DNA of 64,000 nucleotides from Deltaproteobacteria bacterium (GTDB lineage: Bacteria; Myxococcota; Kuafuiibacteriia; Kuafuiibacteriales; Kuafuiibacteriaceae), in the NCBI GenBank assembly GCA_020632995.1, contig JACKEN010000002.1:62001-126000 (forward strand), read 5' to 3'. The notes beneath the pieces were generated by a model, which had not been told where the DNA came from, made no database searches, and worked only from the letters and a program-made list of their open reading frames with translations. The translations under genes were made by a program, and so were the position numbers. This document shows, piece after piece, positions 43,680-52,181 of the stretch; positions within the stretch are counted from its first letter, which is position 1, and every line of letters starts with the position of its first letter.

Positions 43680-45080
43680 CTAGTCAGATTCAGCTGACGG
43701 CGTGGTGGGAACATGGGCGATGAAGGTCGCGCCTACCCCTTCACCCCCCTCGACGAGGATCAGGTCCCCGGCCATCGCCTCCATGAGGGCGCGGGAGACC
43801 GCGAGGCCCAGGCCGGTGCCCTCGCCGGGCTCCTTGGTGGTGAAGAAGGGGTCGAAGACGCTGTCCTGGATCGCCTCGGGGATGCCGGGGCCGTTGTCCT
43901 CGACGATGATCGCCACCCGACCCTCGTGCACCTCGCGTCGCAAGGTGACCTTCGAACCGGCGCGGCCCTCCATCGCCTGGGCGGCGTTGAGGAGGAGGTT
44001 CACGAGCACCTGGTTGAGGCGGCCGGCGTGCCCCACCGCGTCGGGCCCGGCGTCCTCGCCGAGGAGATCCTCGACCTCGACCGCGAACAGGGCGGGGTGG
44101 CCCTTCACCAGGGCCAGCGCCTCCCGCGTCACCGCGCGGGTGCTGAGCGGGCGGGCCGGCTCGGAGCCCGCCTCGCCCTGGCGCGCGTAGGTCAGGAGCT
44201 TCTTGATCGTGCCGTGGATCCGCTCGAGCTCGCGTGCCGAGCGATCGATCACGTCGGTGCGGTCCGGCTCGTCGAGCCCGATCTTGAGGAGCGAGAGGTA
44301 CCCCTTCACCGCGGCGAGCGGGTTGCCGACCTCGTGCGCGATGCCGGCCGCGAGCCGCCCGACGCTCGCGAGCTTCGAGGCCCGCACCAGGCTCTCCTGC
44401 ATGCGGCCGAGCTCGTCCTTCTGGGCCTGCACGAGGTCCCGCTCCTGGTTGAGCATGCGCACCGTCTCGCGGAAGCGGCGCGCCACCGCGTGGATCTCGG
44501 TGGGGGCGTCGTCGGTGGCCAGCGCCTCGGTGGAGCCCGGCGGTCGGGGATCGGCCGCCACCTCGGCCAGGGCGTCCAGGGGTGGCAGGAGCAGCCGGCC
44601 CATCAGGAAGGCGAGGAGCGCGGCACAGCCGAGGGCGGTGAGGAGCACCAGCGGGACCATGCGCGTGATCTCCACGAACGCGATGGAGACCGGCACGGTG
44701 GTGCTGACCTGCGCCACCAGGTAGGCCTCGACGCCCGGCTCGGTGATCGGGACCGCGACGAACCCGCTCTTGTCCTCCGCGTGCAACATGGCCTGCTTGG
44801 CGTCGTCGGTGCTCAGCCCGAACGCCGCCATGCTCGAGGTCACCACGCCCAGGGCGAGCTCGTCGTTGGCGGGGAAGCTCGCCACCAGCTGATGCACGTC
44901 GCTCAAGGAGAGCTCCTTGGAGAGGGCGCGGAGCTCCTGGGTGGTGGCGCGCCGGTACGCGCGCCGCGACGCCCGCACGAGGGAGAAGCTGGCCATGGTC
45001 AGCACGATGAAGGCCACCCCCACCATCAAGACGAGGGCGTAGGCGACCATGGGCTGGCGGATGCTGACCTTCTTCATCAC
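43680..45080 (-). CDS. Sensor histidine kinase, PilS/NtrB-like
   Basis: The 466-residue product has two membrane helices (about 12-34 and 143-165) flanking a roughly 105-residue periplasmic sensor, a HAMP-like linker and a coiled coil. The kinase core has the H-box AAGIAHEVGNPLAAVKGY (His about 250), N-box NLLLNAAQAM, DNGPGIP and GTGLGLAVS. The pattern is of the NtrB/ZraS type that partners sigma-54 response regulators. It lies 3 bases after the prepilin peptidase gene and opposite pilA, so a PilS role with the PilR-like protein at 17.9 kb is plausible, but it could be the partner of another regulator. Confidence 0.85.
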   Translation of the reverse strand: MMKKVSIRQPMVAYALVLMVGVAFIVLTMASFSLVRASRRAYRRATTQELRALSKELSLSDVHQLVASFPANDELALGVVTSSMAAFGLSTDDAKQAMLHAEDKSGFVAVPITEPGVEAYLVAQVSTTVPVSIAFVEITRMVPLVLLTALGCAALLAFLMGRLLLPPLDALAEVAADPRPPGSTEALATDDAPTEIHAVARRFRETVRMLNQERDLVQAQKDELGRMQESLVRASKLASVGRLAAGIAHEVGNPLAAVKGYLSLLKIGLDEPDRTDVIDRSARELERIHGTIKKLLTYARQGEAGSEPARPLSTRAVTREALALVKGHPALFAVEVEDLLGEDAGPDAVGHAGRLNQVLVNLLLNAAQAMEGRAGSKVTLRREVHEGRVAIIVEDNGPGIPEAIQDSVFDPFFTTKEPGEGTGLGLAVSRALMEAMAGDLILVEGGEGVGATFIAHVPTTPSAESD

Positions 45081-45083
45081 GCC

Positions 45084-46214
45084 TCAGATGTGCAGGAACA
45101 CCACCCACCGCTGGATCGCGTGGCTGAACAGGAGGGTGAACATCGCGCCCATGGCGAGGAAGGGCCCGAAGGGCAAGGCGCCTTGCGGGGGCGTCCAGTC
45201 CTCCTCCTCCTCGAGGACCTCGCGCAGGCCCGCCATGATCCCCACCCAGAGCTTTCGGCCGGGGCGCCCGAGCCCGAGGCCCAGCCCGTCGAAGGCGCCC
45301 CAGCCAGGCTGGTCGTGCACGAGGCCGAGAAGGACCCGCACCCCGCGCCCTCGACCCCGCGCCCCGAAGACGAAGGCGGAGCGGACGTAGGTGCGTCTGC
45401 AAGACAGATTGCCCGCGCCGAGGCACCGGGTGCGCCCACCGGCGGTGAGGGCGAAGACGAGCCGGATGCGGGCCGGCGCGGGCTCGCTCTCCTCAGGGCC
45501 CTCGTCTTGCTGCGCCTCGGCGGGCCGGCGCGTCGCGAGGCGCTGGACGACCCCGACCACGATGCCGCTGATGGAGGCGAAGAGCACCACCGGGAGCAGG
45601 GCCCCCGGGCCGAGGAAGGCCCCGATCATGGCCAGGAGCTTCACGTCGCCGAGCCCCATCCCCTCGATCCCGCGGAGGGTGGCGAAGCCCCAGCGCAGGG
45701 CCAACAGGGCGCCCGCGGCGAGGGCGGCCGCCACCACCCCGGAGTACCAGGGCACTTCGAAGGCCAGGGGGCGCAGGAGGCAGCCGAGCAGCACGCCGGG
45801 GACCGAGATCTCGTCCGGGATCTGGAAGTGGTCGATGTCGATGAAGATGATCGCCATCAGGCTCCCGCAAAGGATCCAGCCGGCGAGGGTGGCCCACGAG
45901 ATCCCGAAGCGGGTGAAGCAGGCCAGGAAGAGGACGCCGGTGAGGAGCTCCACCACCGGATAGCGCACCGAGATCGGCGCCTTGCAGCTGTAGCAGCGCC
46001 CTCGGAGCGCCAGCCAGGAGAGGACCGGCACGTTGAACCAGCTGGGGATCATGTAGCCGCACTTCGGGCAACGTGAGCGCGGGTGAACGATGCTCTCACC
46101 CAACGGGACGCGGGCGATGACCACGTTCAAGAAGGACCCCACCAGGAGGCCCAGCACCAGCGCCACTGGCCAGAGGGGAAAGCCCAGGGCCTGGGTGAAC
46201 TGCTCCTCGGTCAA
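45084..46214 (-). CDS. pilD: Prepilin peptidase / N-methyltransferase with a C-terminal-proximal insertion
   Basis: The 376-residue product is longer than the usual 260-290. It has two CxxC pairs (CPKCGY and CYSCKA) of the cytoplasmic domain, catalytic aspartates in DIDHFQIPDEIS and GMGLGDVKL, and about eight membrane helices. Between the penultimate helix and the terminal PFGPFLAMGA helix there is an extra segment of roughly 120 residues, rich in Arg/Gly and charged, which the family lacks. It cleaves leader peptides of PilA and the second prepilin and N-methylates them. The start appears to be TTG at 46214. The gene is divergent from pilA. Confidence 0.88.
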   Translation of the reverse strand: MTEEQFTQALGFPLWPVALVLGLLVGSFLNVVIARVPLGESIVHPRSRCPKCGYMIPSWFNVPVLSWLALRGRCYSCKAPISVRYPVVELLTGVLFLACFTRFGISWATLAGWILCGSLMAIIFIDIDHFQIPDEISVPGVLLGCLLRPLAFEVPWYSGVVAAALAAGALLALRWGFATLRGIEGMGLGDVKLLAMIGAFLGPGALLPVVLFASISGIVVGVVQRLATRRPAEAQQDEGPEESEPAPARIRLVFALTAGGRTRCLGAGNLSCRRTYVRSAFVFGARGRGRGVRVLLGLVHDQPGWGAFDGLGLGLGRPGRKLWVGIMAGLREVLEEEEDWTPPQGALPFGPFLAMGAMFTLLFSHAIQRWVVFLHI

Positions 46215-46315
46215 GGCCCCGCCATCCTAGCGCTTCTGGAGCACCGACGCCGAAAACTCGCCGACAGGACGTGACCGGGCTAACAGACGTTGTCACCGAG
46301 GACTGACGAAGATCG

Positions 46316-46331
46316 TCACCCAGACGGGTGA
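46316..46331 (+). promoter_or_regulatory. Candidate activator-binding palindrome upstream of pilA
   Basis: TCACCC-AGAC-GGGTGA is a perfect 6+6 palindrome 27 bases upstream of the sigma-54 -24 element. A related GTCACC half-site occurs at about 46291. These could be PilR binding sites, although NtrC-type sites often lie further upstream. Confidence 0.4.
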
Positions 46332-46358
46332 ACGAGTTCGCACCGGGGCTGCTGGGAA

Positions 46359-46374
46359 TGGCACGCAGGCTGCA
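46359..46374 (+). promoter_or_regulatory. Sigma-54 promoter of pilA
   Basis: TGGCAC-GCAGG-CTGCA matches the consensus TGGCAC-N5-TTGCA with one mismatch. The invariant GG and GC doublets are exactly 10 bases apart. It lies 54 bases before the pilA ATG, as expected for PilS/PilR-controlled pilin genes. Confidence 0.8.
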
Positions 46375-46428
46375 AAAGTGGTGGTCGTCCTCAAGACCGG
46401 CCGGGACAGGCCGAAGGAAGCACACGCA

Positions 46429-47028
46429 ATGAAGAAACTCCTCACCCGCAAGAACAAGGGCTTTACCCTCATTGAGCTGATGATCGTGGTCGCCATCATC
46501 GGTATCCTCGCCGCGATCGCCATCCCGAACTTCATCCGCTACCAGCTGCGCTCCAAGACCTCCGAGGCTCGCACCAACCTCGGCGGCATCAAGACCGGTC
46601 AGGAGTCCTTCCGCTCCTCCGAGGACAACTACGCCAACATCACCAACAACCAGCCTGCCGGTGTTCCCGGCACCACCAAGACCGACTGGCTTGCGACGCC
46701 CTGCCCCCCCTCCCCGGGCTGCGATCGCACCAACACCCCGGGCTGCATCGAGTTCGCGTGCATCGGCTTCGAGCCGGCCGGCCTGGTCTATTACATGTAC
46801 GCTTCGCCCCATGTGCCGGCGGTGCCGGGTATCGGCGGAACTCCGGCGGAGTTCTCGGCGAGCGCGGTCGCCGACCTGGACGGCGACGGCACCATCGGTG
46901 AGTTCTGCCTGCAGTCCTCCAACGACCTGGCGGTTCCCGGCGGTGTGGTTCCCTGTGCGAACACGAACAACTGTGCGGCCAGCCTGACGCCCTCCGAGGT
47001 GATCGACTGCGCCCCGGGTACCTTCTGA
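46429..47028 (+). CDS. pilA: Type IV major prepilin PilA
   Basis: The 199-residue prepilin has a short basic leader MKKLLTRKNKG, cleaved before the Phe of FTLIELMIVVAIIGILAAIAIPNF; Glu at mature position 5 is present. The globular domain has two Cys clusters and an Asp-rich DLDGDGTIGEF segment that resembles a Ca-binding loop. The ATG at 46429 follows GGAAG; the upstream in-frame start would place extra residues before the leader. A sigma-54 promoter precedes it and a strong terminator follows, which explains separate high-level expression. Confidence 0.95.
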   Translation: MKKLLTRKNKGFTLIELMIVVAIIGILAAIAIPNFIRYQLRSKTSEARTNLGGIKTGQESFRSSEDNYANITNNQPAGVPGTTKTDWLATPCPPSPGCDRTNTPGCIEFACIGFEPAGLVYYMYASPHVPAVPGIGGTPAEFSASAVADLDGDGTIGEFCLQSSNDLAVPGGVVPCANTNNCAASLTPSEVIDCAPGTF

Positions 47029-47062
47029 TCTAGAAGGCTCCCAGCTATCAATTCTGATTGAG

Positions 47063-47096
47063 GGCCCGCCAGGGGTGGTTGCTCCTGGCGGGCCTT
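47063..47096 (+). terminator. Rho-independent-type terminator after pilA
   Basis: A perfect 11-bp stem, GGCCCGCCAGG / CCTGGCGGGCC, with a 10-base loop (47074-47083) is followed by TTCGTGTT. It lies between pilA and the second prepilin gene, and may act as an attenuator that lowers transcription of the downstream genes. Confidence 0.75.
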
Positions 47097-47126
47097 CGTG
47101 TTCACATGCTCATGGGAGGGCGCCTG

Positions 47127-47684
47127 ATGCACCGCCGCGGCCACCGAGGCTTCACCCTCATCGAGCTCATGATCGTCGTCGCCATTCTCGGGGTGTTGGC
47201 GTCGGTTGCCGTACCTCGGTACCTTCGCAGCCTGTTCAGGGCGAGGCAAGCCGAGGCCTACACGATGCTCGGGATGGGCAAGAACCAGCAATATGCCTTC
47301 TTCGCCACCCATGACTGCTTCGTGCCCACTGAGGTGATGCCCGTGATCATCCCTGGCTCGACCCCCGCCGCCTTCAACTCTCTGCCCACGGGCTACACCC
47401 TCCCCTGTGATGGGACCCCGAAGAGCATGGAAGACCTCGGTATGGTCCCGGCTCAGGCCCTCGTCTACTTCCAATACGTGTGCGGTGCCCAGATCCCGGT
47501 CGGGATCGGCACCCATGAGTTCGTCTGCTCGGCCCGCGGCGACCTGGATGGTGACGGGAACGTGGTCGAGATCCTGTATTGCACCGATCAGGACAACAAT
47601 GGCGTCGGCCTCCCCAGCCCGGCCACGGGAGCGGCCTGTTCCTTCCCCTACGATCCGGTGCGTGTCTCCCTCGGGCTCTACTGA
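47127..47684 (+). CDS. Second type IV prepilin
   Basis: The 185-residue product has leader MHRRGHRG followed by FTLIELMIVVAILGVLASVAVPRY, with Glu5. The C-terminal domain has three to four Cys and again a DLDGDGNVVEI loop, paralleling PilA. I chose ATG 47127 because GGGAGGG lies 6 bases upstream; ATG 47106 and 47112 are in frame but lack it. It is about half-way between a major and a minor pilin in size and may be an alternative or minor subunit. PilD encoded nearby would process it. Confidence 0.9.
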   Translation: MHRRGHRGFTLIELMIVVAILGVLASVAVPRYLRSLFRARQAEAYTMLGMGKNQQYAFFATHDCFVPTEVMPVIIPGSTPAAFNSLPTGYTLPCDGTPKSMEDLGMVPAQALVYFQYVCGAQIPVGIGTHEFVCSARGDLDGDGNVVEILYCTDQDNNGVGLPSPATGAACSFPYDPVRVSLGLY

Positions 47685-47694
47685 GGGCCCCGCG

Positions 47695-48606
47695 ATGCGA
47701 ACACCGGGTCTGCTCGGAGCTGCGGTGGTGGCCCTCGCGGGGGCCACCGGGGTGCGCCTGGGCCTGATGGAGAGCAGCCACCGCGAGTGGTCCGACGAGG
47801 CGGTGGACGCCGAGATCGCGTCCCCCGGTCGCCCCGCGCTCATGGTGGCGTCCTTCCAACACAACCTCGCGGCGGCCGACCTGTTCTGGCTCGACCTGGT
47901 GCAGCGGATCGGCAGCGCCGAGGCTGGCGCGCCGCCGCCCGCCCGCCTGCTGTTGAATCGAGCCGAGATCGCGACCGATCTCGACCCGAAGTACTTCACG
48001 GTCTACTACGCGACCGCGATCAACCTGACGGTGTACTCGAAGGACGCGGCCCGCTCCGATCGGCTCCTCCTGAGAGGGCAAGAGCACCTGCCCAACCAGT
48101 GGGAGTTCCCGTTCCTCCTCGGCTACAACGCGTACTTCCTCGATGCGGACCCCGGTACGGCGGCCGACTATTGGCTGGCGGCCGCGGAGCGCCCGGGCCA
48201 CCCCCGCTTCATCGTCGCCCTGGCGTCTCGAGCGAAATACCAATCGGGCGATAGCTTCGGCGCGGTGGCGCTCCTGGAGGAGATGATCCCCAACCTGTCC
48301 GGTCCTGCTCGGAACGACGCCGAGCTCCGGCTCAAGGCGTTCCAGTCCGAACCCACCCTCGCGGCGTACGATGAGGCATGTCAGCGCTACCGGGACGCCC
48401 ATGGCCGGCGCCCCCCCGACGCCGAGACCTTGCGGGTGGAGGGCTACGTGGAGTTGCCGGCCCAGGACGCCTACGGCGCGCCGATCGAGCTCGACGATGA
48501 CTGCCGGGCCCGAACGAAGTACATACCGATCCGTGAAGACGAGGCCCTCCGCAACGTCGGTCGGGTCGGGGACGAGCCCTCCATCGAGGATCACGTAGTC
48601 CAATGA
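47695..48606 (+). CDS. TPR-like membrane-anchored protein, PilG position
   Basis: The 303-residue product has an N-terminal membrane anchor or signal (about 4-22), then helical repeats typical of TPR folds (DPKYFTVYYATAINLTVY, PRFIVALASRAKYQSGD). The C-terminal LPAQDAYGAPIELDDDC recalls the ends of some pseudopilins. In Myxococcus, pilG-pilH-pilI follow pilA and are needed for pilus assembly; this gene sits in the pilG place and overlaps the ATPase gene by 4 bases. The assignment is by position only. Confidence 0.65.
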   Translation: MRTPGLLGAAVVALAGATGVRLGLMESSHREWSDEAVDAEIASPGRPALMVASFQHNLAAADLFWLDLVQRIGSAEAGAPPPARLLLNRAEIATDLDPKYFTVYYATAINLTVYSKDAARSDRLLLRGQEHLPNQWEFPFLLGYNAYFLDADPGTAADYWLAAAERPGHPRFIVALASRAKYQSGDSFGAVALLEEMIPNLSGPARNDAELRLKAFQSEPTLAAYDEACQRYRDAHGRRPPDAETLRVEGYVELPAQDAYGAPIELDDDCRARTKYIPIREDEALRNVGRVGDEPSIEDHVVQ

Positions 48607-49553
48607 TGACATCGCAGGAGCCCATGGTCAGGGTTCGAGCCTTCTCGAAGACCTTCTACGTCGGCCTACGACGCAAGCCTTCATATGCGGCGCGGGACAT
48701 CAGCCTCGAGGTGCAGCCGGGCGAGATCTTCGGCTTCCTCGGGCCCAACGGAGCGGGGAAGACGACCACGATCAAGGCCCTCCTGGGCCTCATCCGCCCG
48801 GATCAGGGCGAGCTGAGCTTGTTGGGGCACGCGATCTCCGATCCCGCGTGGCGCGCGCGGGTGGGCTACATGCCCGAACACCCGACGTTCTACGACTACC
48901 TGACCGGTCATGAGCTCGTGACGTGGTTCGCTCGGCTCTCCGGGGTGAACCGGATCGACGCCGAGAAGGAGGCGCGCGCGCTCCTCGAGCGGGTCGGGCT
49001 CTCCCAGGCCATGAACCGCCGGCTCCGCGGCTACTCGAAGGGGATGCTCCAGCGGACCGGGCTCGCGACCGCCCTCGCAGGCTCTCCTTCGCTCCTGATC
49101 CTCGACGAGCCGATGACGGGGCTGGACCCCATCGGACGTCGGGACATCCGCGAGCTGATCATGAGCCTCAAGGCCGAAGGCAAGACCGTCCTGTACTCCA
49201 CCCACATCCTCTCCGACGTCGAGATGACCTGCGATCGGGTAGGGATCATCAACAAGGGCGCCTCGGTGCGGACGGGTCGGCTCGACGAGATCCTGGGTCA
49301 GACGGCCCGTGGCTACCAGGTCGTGGTGTCGGGGCTCGGGCCGGAGGCGCTGGCTCGGGCGGCCGCCGAGCAGGCCGAGGCCGAGGTGCGCGAGGGCAAG
49401 ATCGAGGCGTTGTTCACTGAGCGGGCCGCTGCGTGGGACTTCGCGAGCCACCTCGTCGCCGCCGGTGGTGTCCTCGAGCGGTTCGAACCCCACCGTGACA
49501 CCCTCGAGGGCATCTTCATGCGCTCGCTGGCGACGGGGGAGTACAAGGAATGA
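48603..49553 (+). CDS. pilH: ABC transporter ATP-binding protein, PilH-like
   Basis: The 316-residue product has Walker A GPNGAGKTT (about 43-51), Q-loop, signature YSKGMLQR, Walker B LLILDEPMTG and the switch His in YSTHILSDVEM. The C-terminal 85 residues resemble the accessory domain of ABC-2-type exporters. With the permease overlapping by 4 bases it forms an ABC-2 system; the location behind pilA supports the PilH/PilI pair of myxobacteria. The substrate is unknown. Confidence 0.85.
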   Translation: MMTSQEPMVRVRAFSKTFYVGLRRKPSYAARDISLEVQPGEIFGFLGPNGAGKTTTIKALLGLIRPDQGELSLLGHAISDPAWRARVGYMPEHPTFYDYLTGHELVTWFARLSGVNRIDAEKEARALLERVGLSQAMNRRLRGYSKGMLQRTGLATALAGSPSLLILDEPMTGLDPIGRRDIRELIMSLKAEGKTVLYSTHILSDVEMTCDRVGIINKGASVRTGRLDEILGQTARGYQVVVSGLGPEALARAAAEQAEAEVREGKIEALFTERAAAWDFASHLVAAGGVLERFEPHRDTLEGIFMRSLATGEYKE

Positions 49554-50314
49554 ACGCCACCCTGCTGATCGCCACCAACACGCTCCGGCAGACGATCCGA
49601 CAGCGCCTGTACCTGAACATCGGAGTGTTCGGCGTAGGGATGATCTTGCTCTCGATGGTGGTGGGGCAGATCACCTTCGGCTATCCCGACCGCGTGGTGC
49701 GGAGCCTTGGGCTCTCCGGCTGCACGTTGGCGGTGGACCTGCTCGCGCTCCTCACCGCGGTCAGCCTCATCTACGAGGAGATCGACAAGAAGACCCTGTT
49801 CGTGGTCCTGACCCGACCGGTCGACCGGTGGCAGTACGTGGCCGGCCGCTACCTCGGGCTCCTGCTCGCGGTGGCCCTCGCCCTCGTGGGCTTCGCGGTG
49901 GTCTTCCTGATCACCCTGCGCCTGGCCGGAGGGACCCTCACGAGCTCCGACCTGGTGGCGCTGCTCGCCATCCTGCCCGAGGCCGCCATCCTGGGGGGCT
50001 TCGGCCTCGTCCTGAGCGCGTTCAGCACGCCGACCCTGTCCACCGGCATCGGGCTCGGCTTCTGGATGGCCGCCGCCACCACCGATGACCTGGTCGGCCT
50101 GACCGCGAACGCGGACCTGCCCCTCAAGCTGGTGGCGAAGGCCGCCTACTATGTCCTGCCCAGCTTCGCGCGCCTCGACTTCCGCGACGCGGCGGTCTAC
50201 CAGGCGAGCGTGGCCCCCGCCGAGGTGGGCTACAGCCTGGCCTACGGCATGCTCTACGCGGTGGGTCTCGTCGCCCTCGCGAGCGTCATCCTCACCCGGC
50301 GTGAGATGGTCTGA
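49550..50314 (+). CDS. pilI: ABC-2 type permease, PilI-like
   Basis: The 254-residue product has six predicted membrane helices and an EEIDKKTLFVVLTRPVDRWQYVAGRY cytoplasmic segment typical of ABC-2 permeases that contact the ATPase. It partners the ATP-binding protein encoded just upstream (4-base overlap). The next gene begins inside its last codons. Confidence 0.82.
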   Translation: MNATLLIATNTLRQTIRQRLYLNIGVFGVGMILLSMVVGQITFGYPDRVVRSLGLSGCTLAVDLLALLTAVSLIYEEIDKKTLFVVLTRPVDRWQYVAGRYLGLLLAVALALVGFAVVFLITLRLAGGTLTSSDLVALLAILPEAAILGGFGLVLSAFSTPTLSTGIGLGFWMAAATTDDLVGLTANADLPLKLVAKAAYYVLPSFARLDFRDAAVYQASVAPAEVGYSLAYGMLYAVGLVALASVILTRREMV

Positions 50315-52181
50315 GCTCCAGCCCTGGCTCCGCGCCGTGGCGTTCGCCGCGCTGGTGGCCCTCGCCGCCGGGGCGGTCCTGTCCGTACCCTACGTTGCGA
50401 CCCACGACGGGCCCAACCACCTGGCCAACTGCGTGCTCGGGCACCGGCTCCAGGACCCCACCTCGTGGCTGCACCGCTACGTCGAGCTCGGCGCGCCGAT
50501 CACGGGGCAGGGGTTCCAGGTGTTGTGCGGCCCGCTGGTGGGCTGGATGGACCCGTTCACCGCCTATGCGCTGACCCTGGCGATCGCGGTGGTGCTCTTC
50601 GGGGTCGCCGCCTCCGTCCTCGCGCTGAGCCTGCACCGCGACTCGCCGGTGTGGGCCTTCGGCTTCGCGGTGGCACTGGGCTGGGTCTTCTACATGGGCT
50701 TCCTGCCGTTCCACATCGCGTCCTCGCTCGGTCTGCTCGCGGTGGCGCTGGCGGTGAGCTTGGACCTCGAGCGGGGGCTCGGCTACCTCGGGCTGGCGTT
50801 GGTGCTGCTGACGACGGCCTACGCCCACGTCCTGCCGGCGGTGGAGGCGGGGGCGGTGGTGCTGCTGGTGGTCGTGGCGCGGGCAGAGACCGGGCGGCGG
50901 ATGCAGGCTCTCCTGCGGGTGGCCCTGGCCGGCCTGCCGGCGGCGCTCCTGGCATCGAGCATGCTGTGGGTGTACCTCACGCGGCCGACCCTGGCGGGGG
51001 TCGCCATGGGCAATGAGCTGATGCCCTACGTCCGAGCTCCGCTGCACGACCTGGCCTCGACCTTCGCGGGCGGGCCGCCGCTGCGCGCCTATGGGCTCCT
51101 CTCGATCCCCGTCCTCGGGTTGGCATGGGGCCTCCGCTCGGTCCGGCGGATGTCACGCGTGCAGGTCGTCCTGCTCGTCTGTGGCGGCTTGGGGCTCGTC
51201 CTGGCTGCGCTGGGTCCGTTTCATCTCAACCGGTGGGCCTTCTTCGCGCCTCGCTTCTCGCTGATGGCCCTCATCCTGCTCGTGGCAGGGGCGCCGGTCC
51301 CCCCCGTCCGGGTCCGGCGGTGGATCGAGGTGGCGACGGTCGGCGTCGCGGTCGCGTCCCTCTCCTACGCGGCGGCCTACAACCGGCGGATCTTCGACGC
51401 GCTCGGCCCCGACCTCGCCGGGTTGGAGCTCCCCATCCAACGAGCAGGGATACGGCTCCCCATGATGCTCGACGCCGTCGCGTCGGACTTCGAGCACGCA
51501 GAGCCCGGGGTCCAGCTCGGCCACCTCTATGTCGTCCGCCAGGGCGGGATCGATCCCTTCGTCTGGGCGGACTCACCGACCCTCGACCTGCTCAACTTCA
51601 CCGACGACGTCGACCGGCTCTTCGGGCGGCTCCCTCCGCGGTATCCGAGGTACGATCTCCTCATGGCCGGGCAGGAGGGCCGGCCCCCGCGCGAGGCCGC
51701 GCTCGAGGTCTTCACCCTCGTCGGCCGCGGCTATGTCGACGTGATCCTCATGGGCGGCGAGCCCGACGTCCTGGCCCACTACCTGTGGCGCGGATACCGA
51801 TTGGAGGCAGAGGCTGGGCGGGTGCGCATCCTCAGCTTCGCGGGGTGCCCTGTGCAGGTCGACTTGCGCGGCCCGGAGGTGCTCACCCGAGGGCTCGTGG
51901 TGCAGGCTGGGTTGCCAGGCTTCGTCGACCCGATGAGCGAGGTCGAGCTCCCGGCCGGCGCGGCGTTGGCCGACCACCCGTCGGTCACCCTCCCCAGCGT
52001 GTTGTGCGGGAAGGCCTGGATCCGGATCCGGTCCGGCCCCGAGGGCAGCGCAGAGGCGTTGACCTGCGCGGAGGTGGGGGTCGAGCGCTTCGGCCTCGAG
52101 CTACGCCCCGGCGCGGGCCCTGTGGTGTGCACCCTCGCGCCCGTCGGACCCTCAGCGCTTCCGCGCGACGACCACCAATAG
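50301..52181 (+). CDS. Polytopic membrane protein, GT-C-like
   Basis: The product is about 626 residues. The start is taken as GTG 50301 (VRWSELQPW), overlapping the permease stop by 14 bases; the longer ORF upstream runs in the permease's DNA and looks unnatural. Ten to eleven membrane helices fill the first 400 residues, with THDGPNHLAN after the first helix resembling the Asp-containing loop of GT-C glycosyltransferases. A soluble extracytoplasmic domain follows (about 400-626). The function is not established; lipid-linked sugar transfer is one possibility. Confidence 0.7.
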   Translation: MRWSELQPWLRAVAFAALVALAAGAVLSVPYVATHDGPNHLANCVLGHRLQDPTSWLHRYVELGAPITGQGFQVLCGPLVGWMDPFTAYALTLAIAVVLFGVAASVLALSLHRDSPVWAFGFAVALGWVFYMGFLPFHIASSLGLLAVALAVSLDLERGLGYLGLALVLLTTAYAHVLPAVEAGAVVLLVVVARAETGRRMQALLRVALAGLPAALLASSMLWVYLTRPTLAGVAMGNELMPYVRAPLHDLASTFAGGPPLRAYGLLSIPVLGLAWGLRSVRRMSRVQVVLLVCGGLGLVLAALGPFHLNRWAFFAPRFSLMALILLVAGAPVPPVRVRRWIEVATVGVAVASLSYAAAYNRRIFDALGPDLAGLELPIQRAGIRLPMMLDAVASDFEHAEPGVQLGHLYVVRQGGIDPFVWADSPTLDLLNFTDDVDRLFGRLPPRYPRYDLLMAGQEGRPPREAALEVFTLVGRGYVDVILMGGEPDVLAHYLWRGYRLEAEAGRVRILSFAGCPVQVDLRGPEVLTRGLVVQAGLPGFVDPMSEVELPAGAALADHPSVTLPSVLCGKAWIRIRSGPEGSAEALTCAEVGVERFGLELRPGAGPVVCTLAPVGPSALPRDDHQ

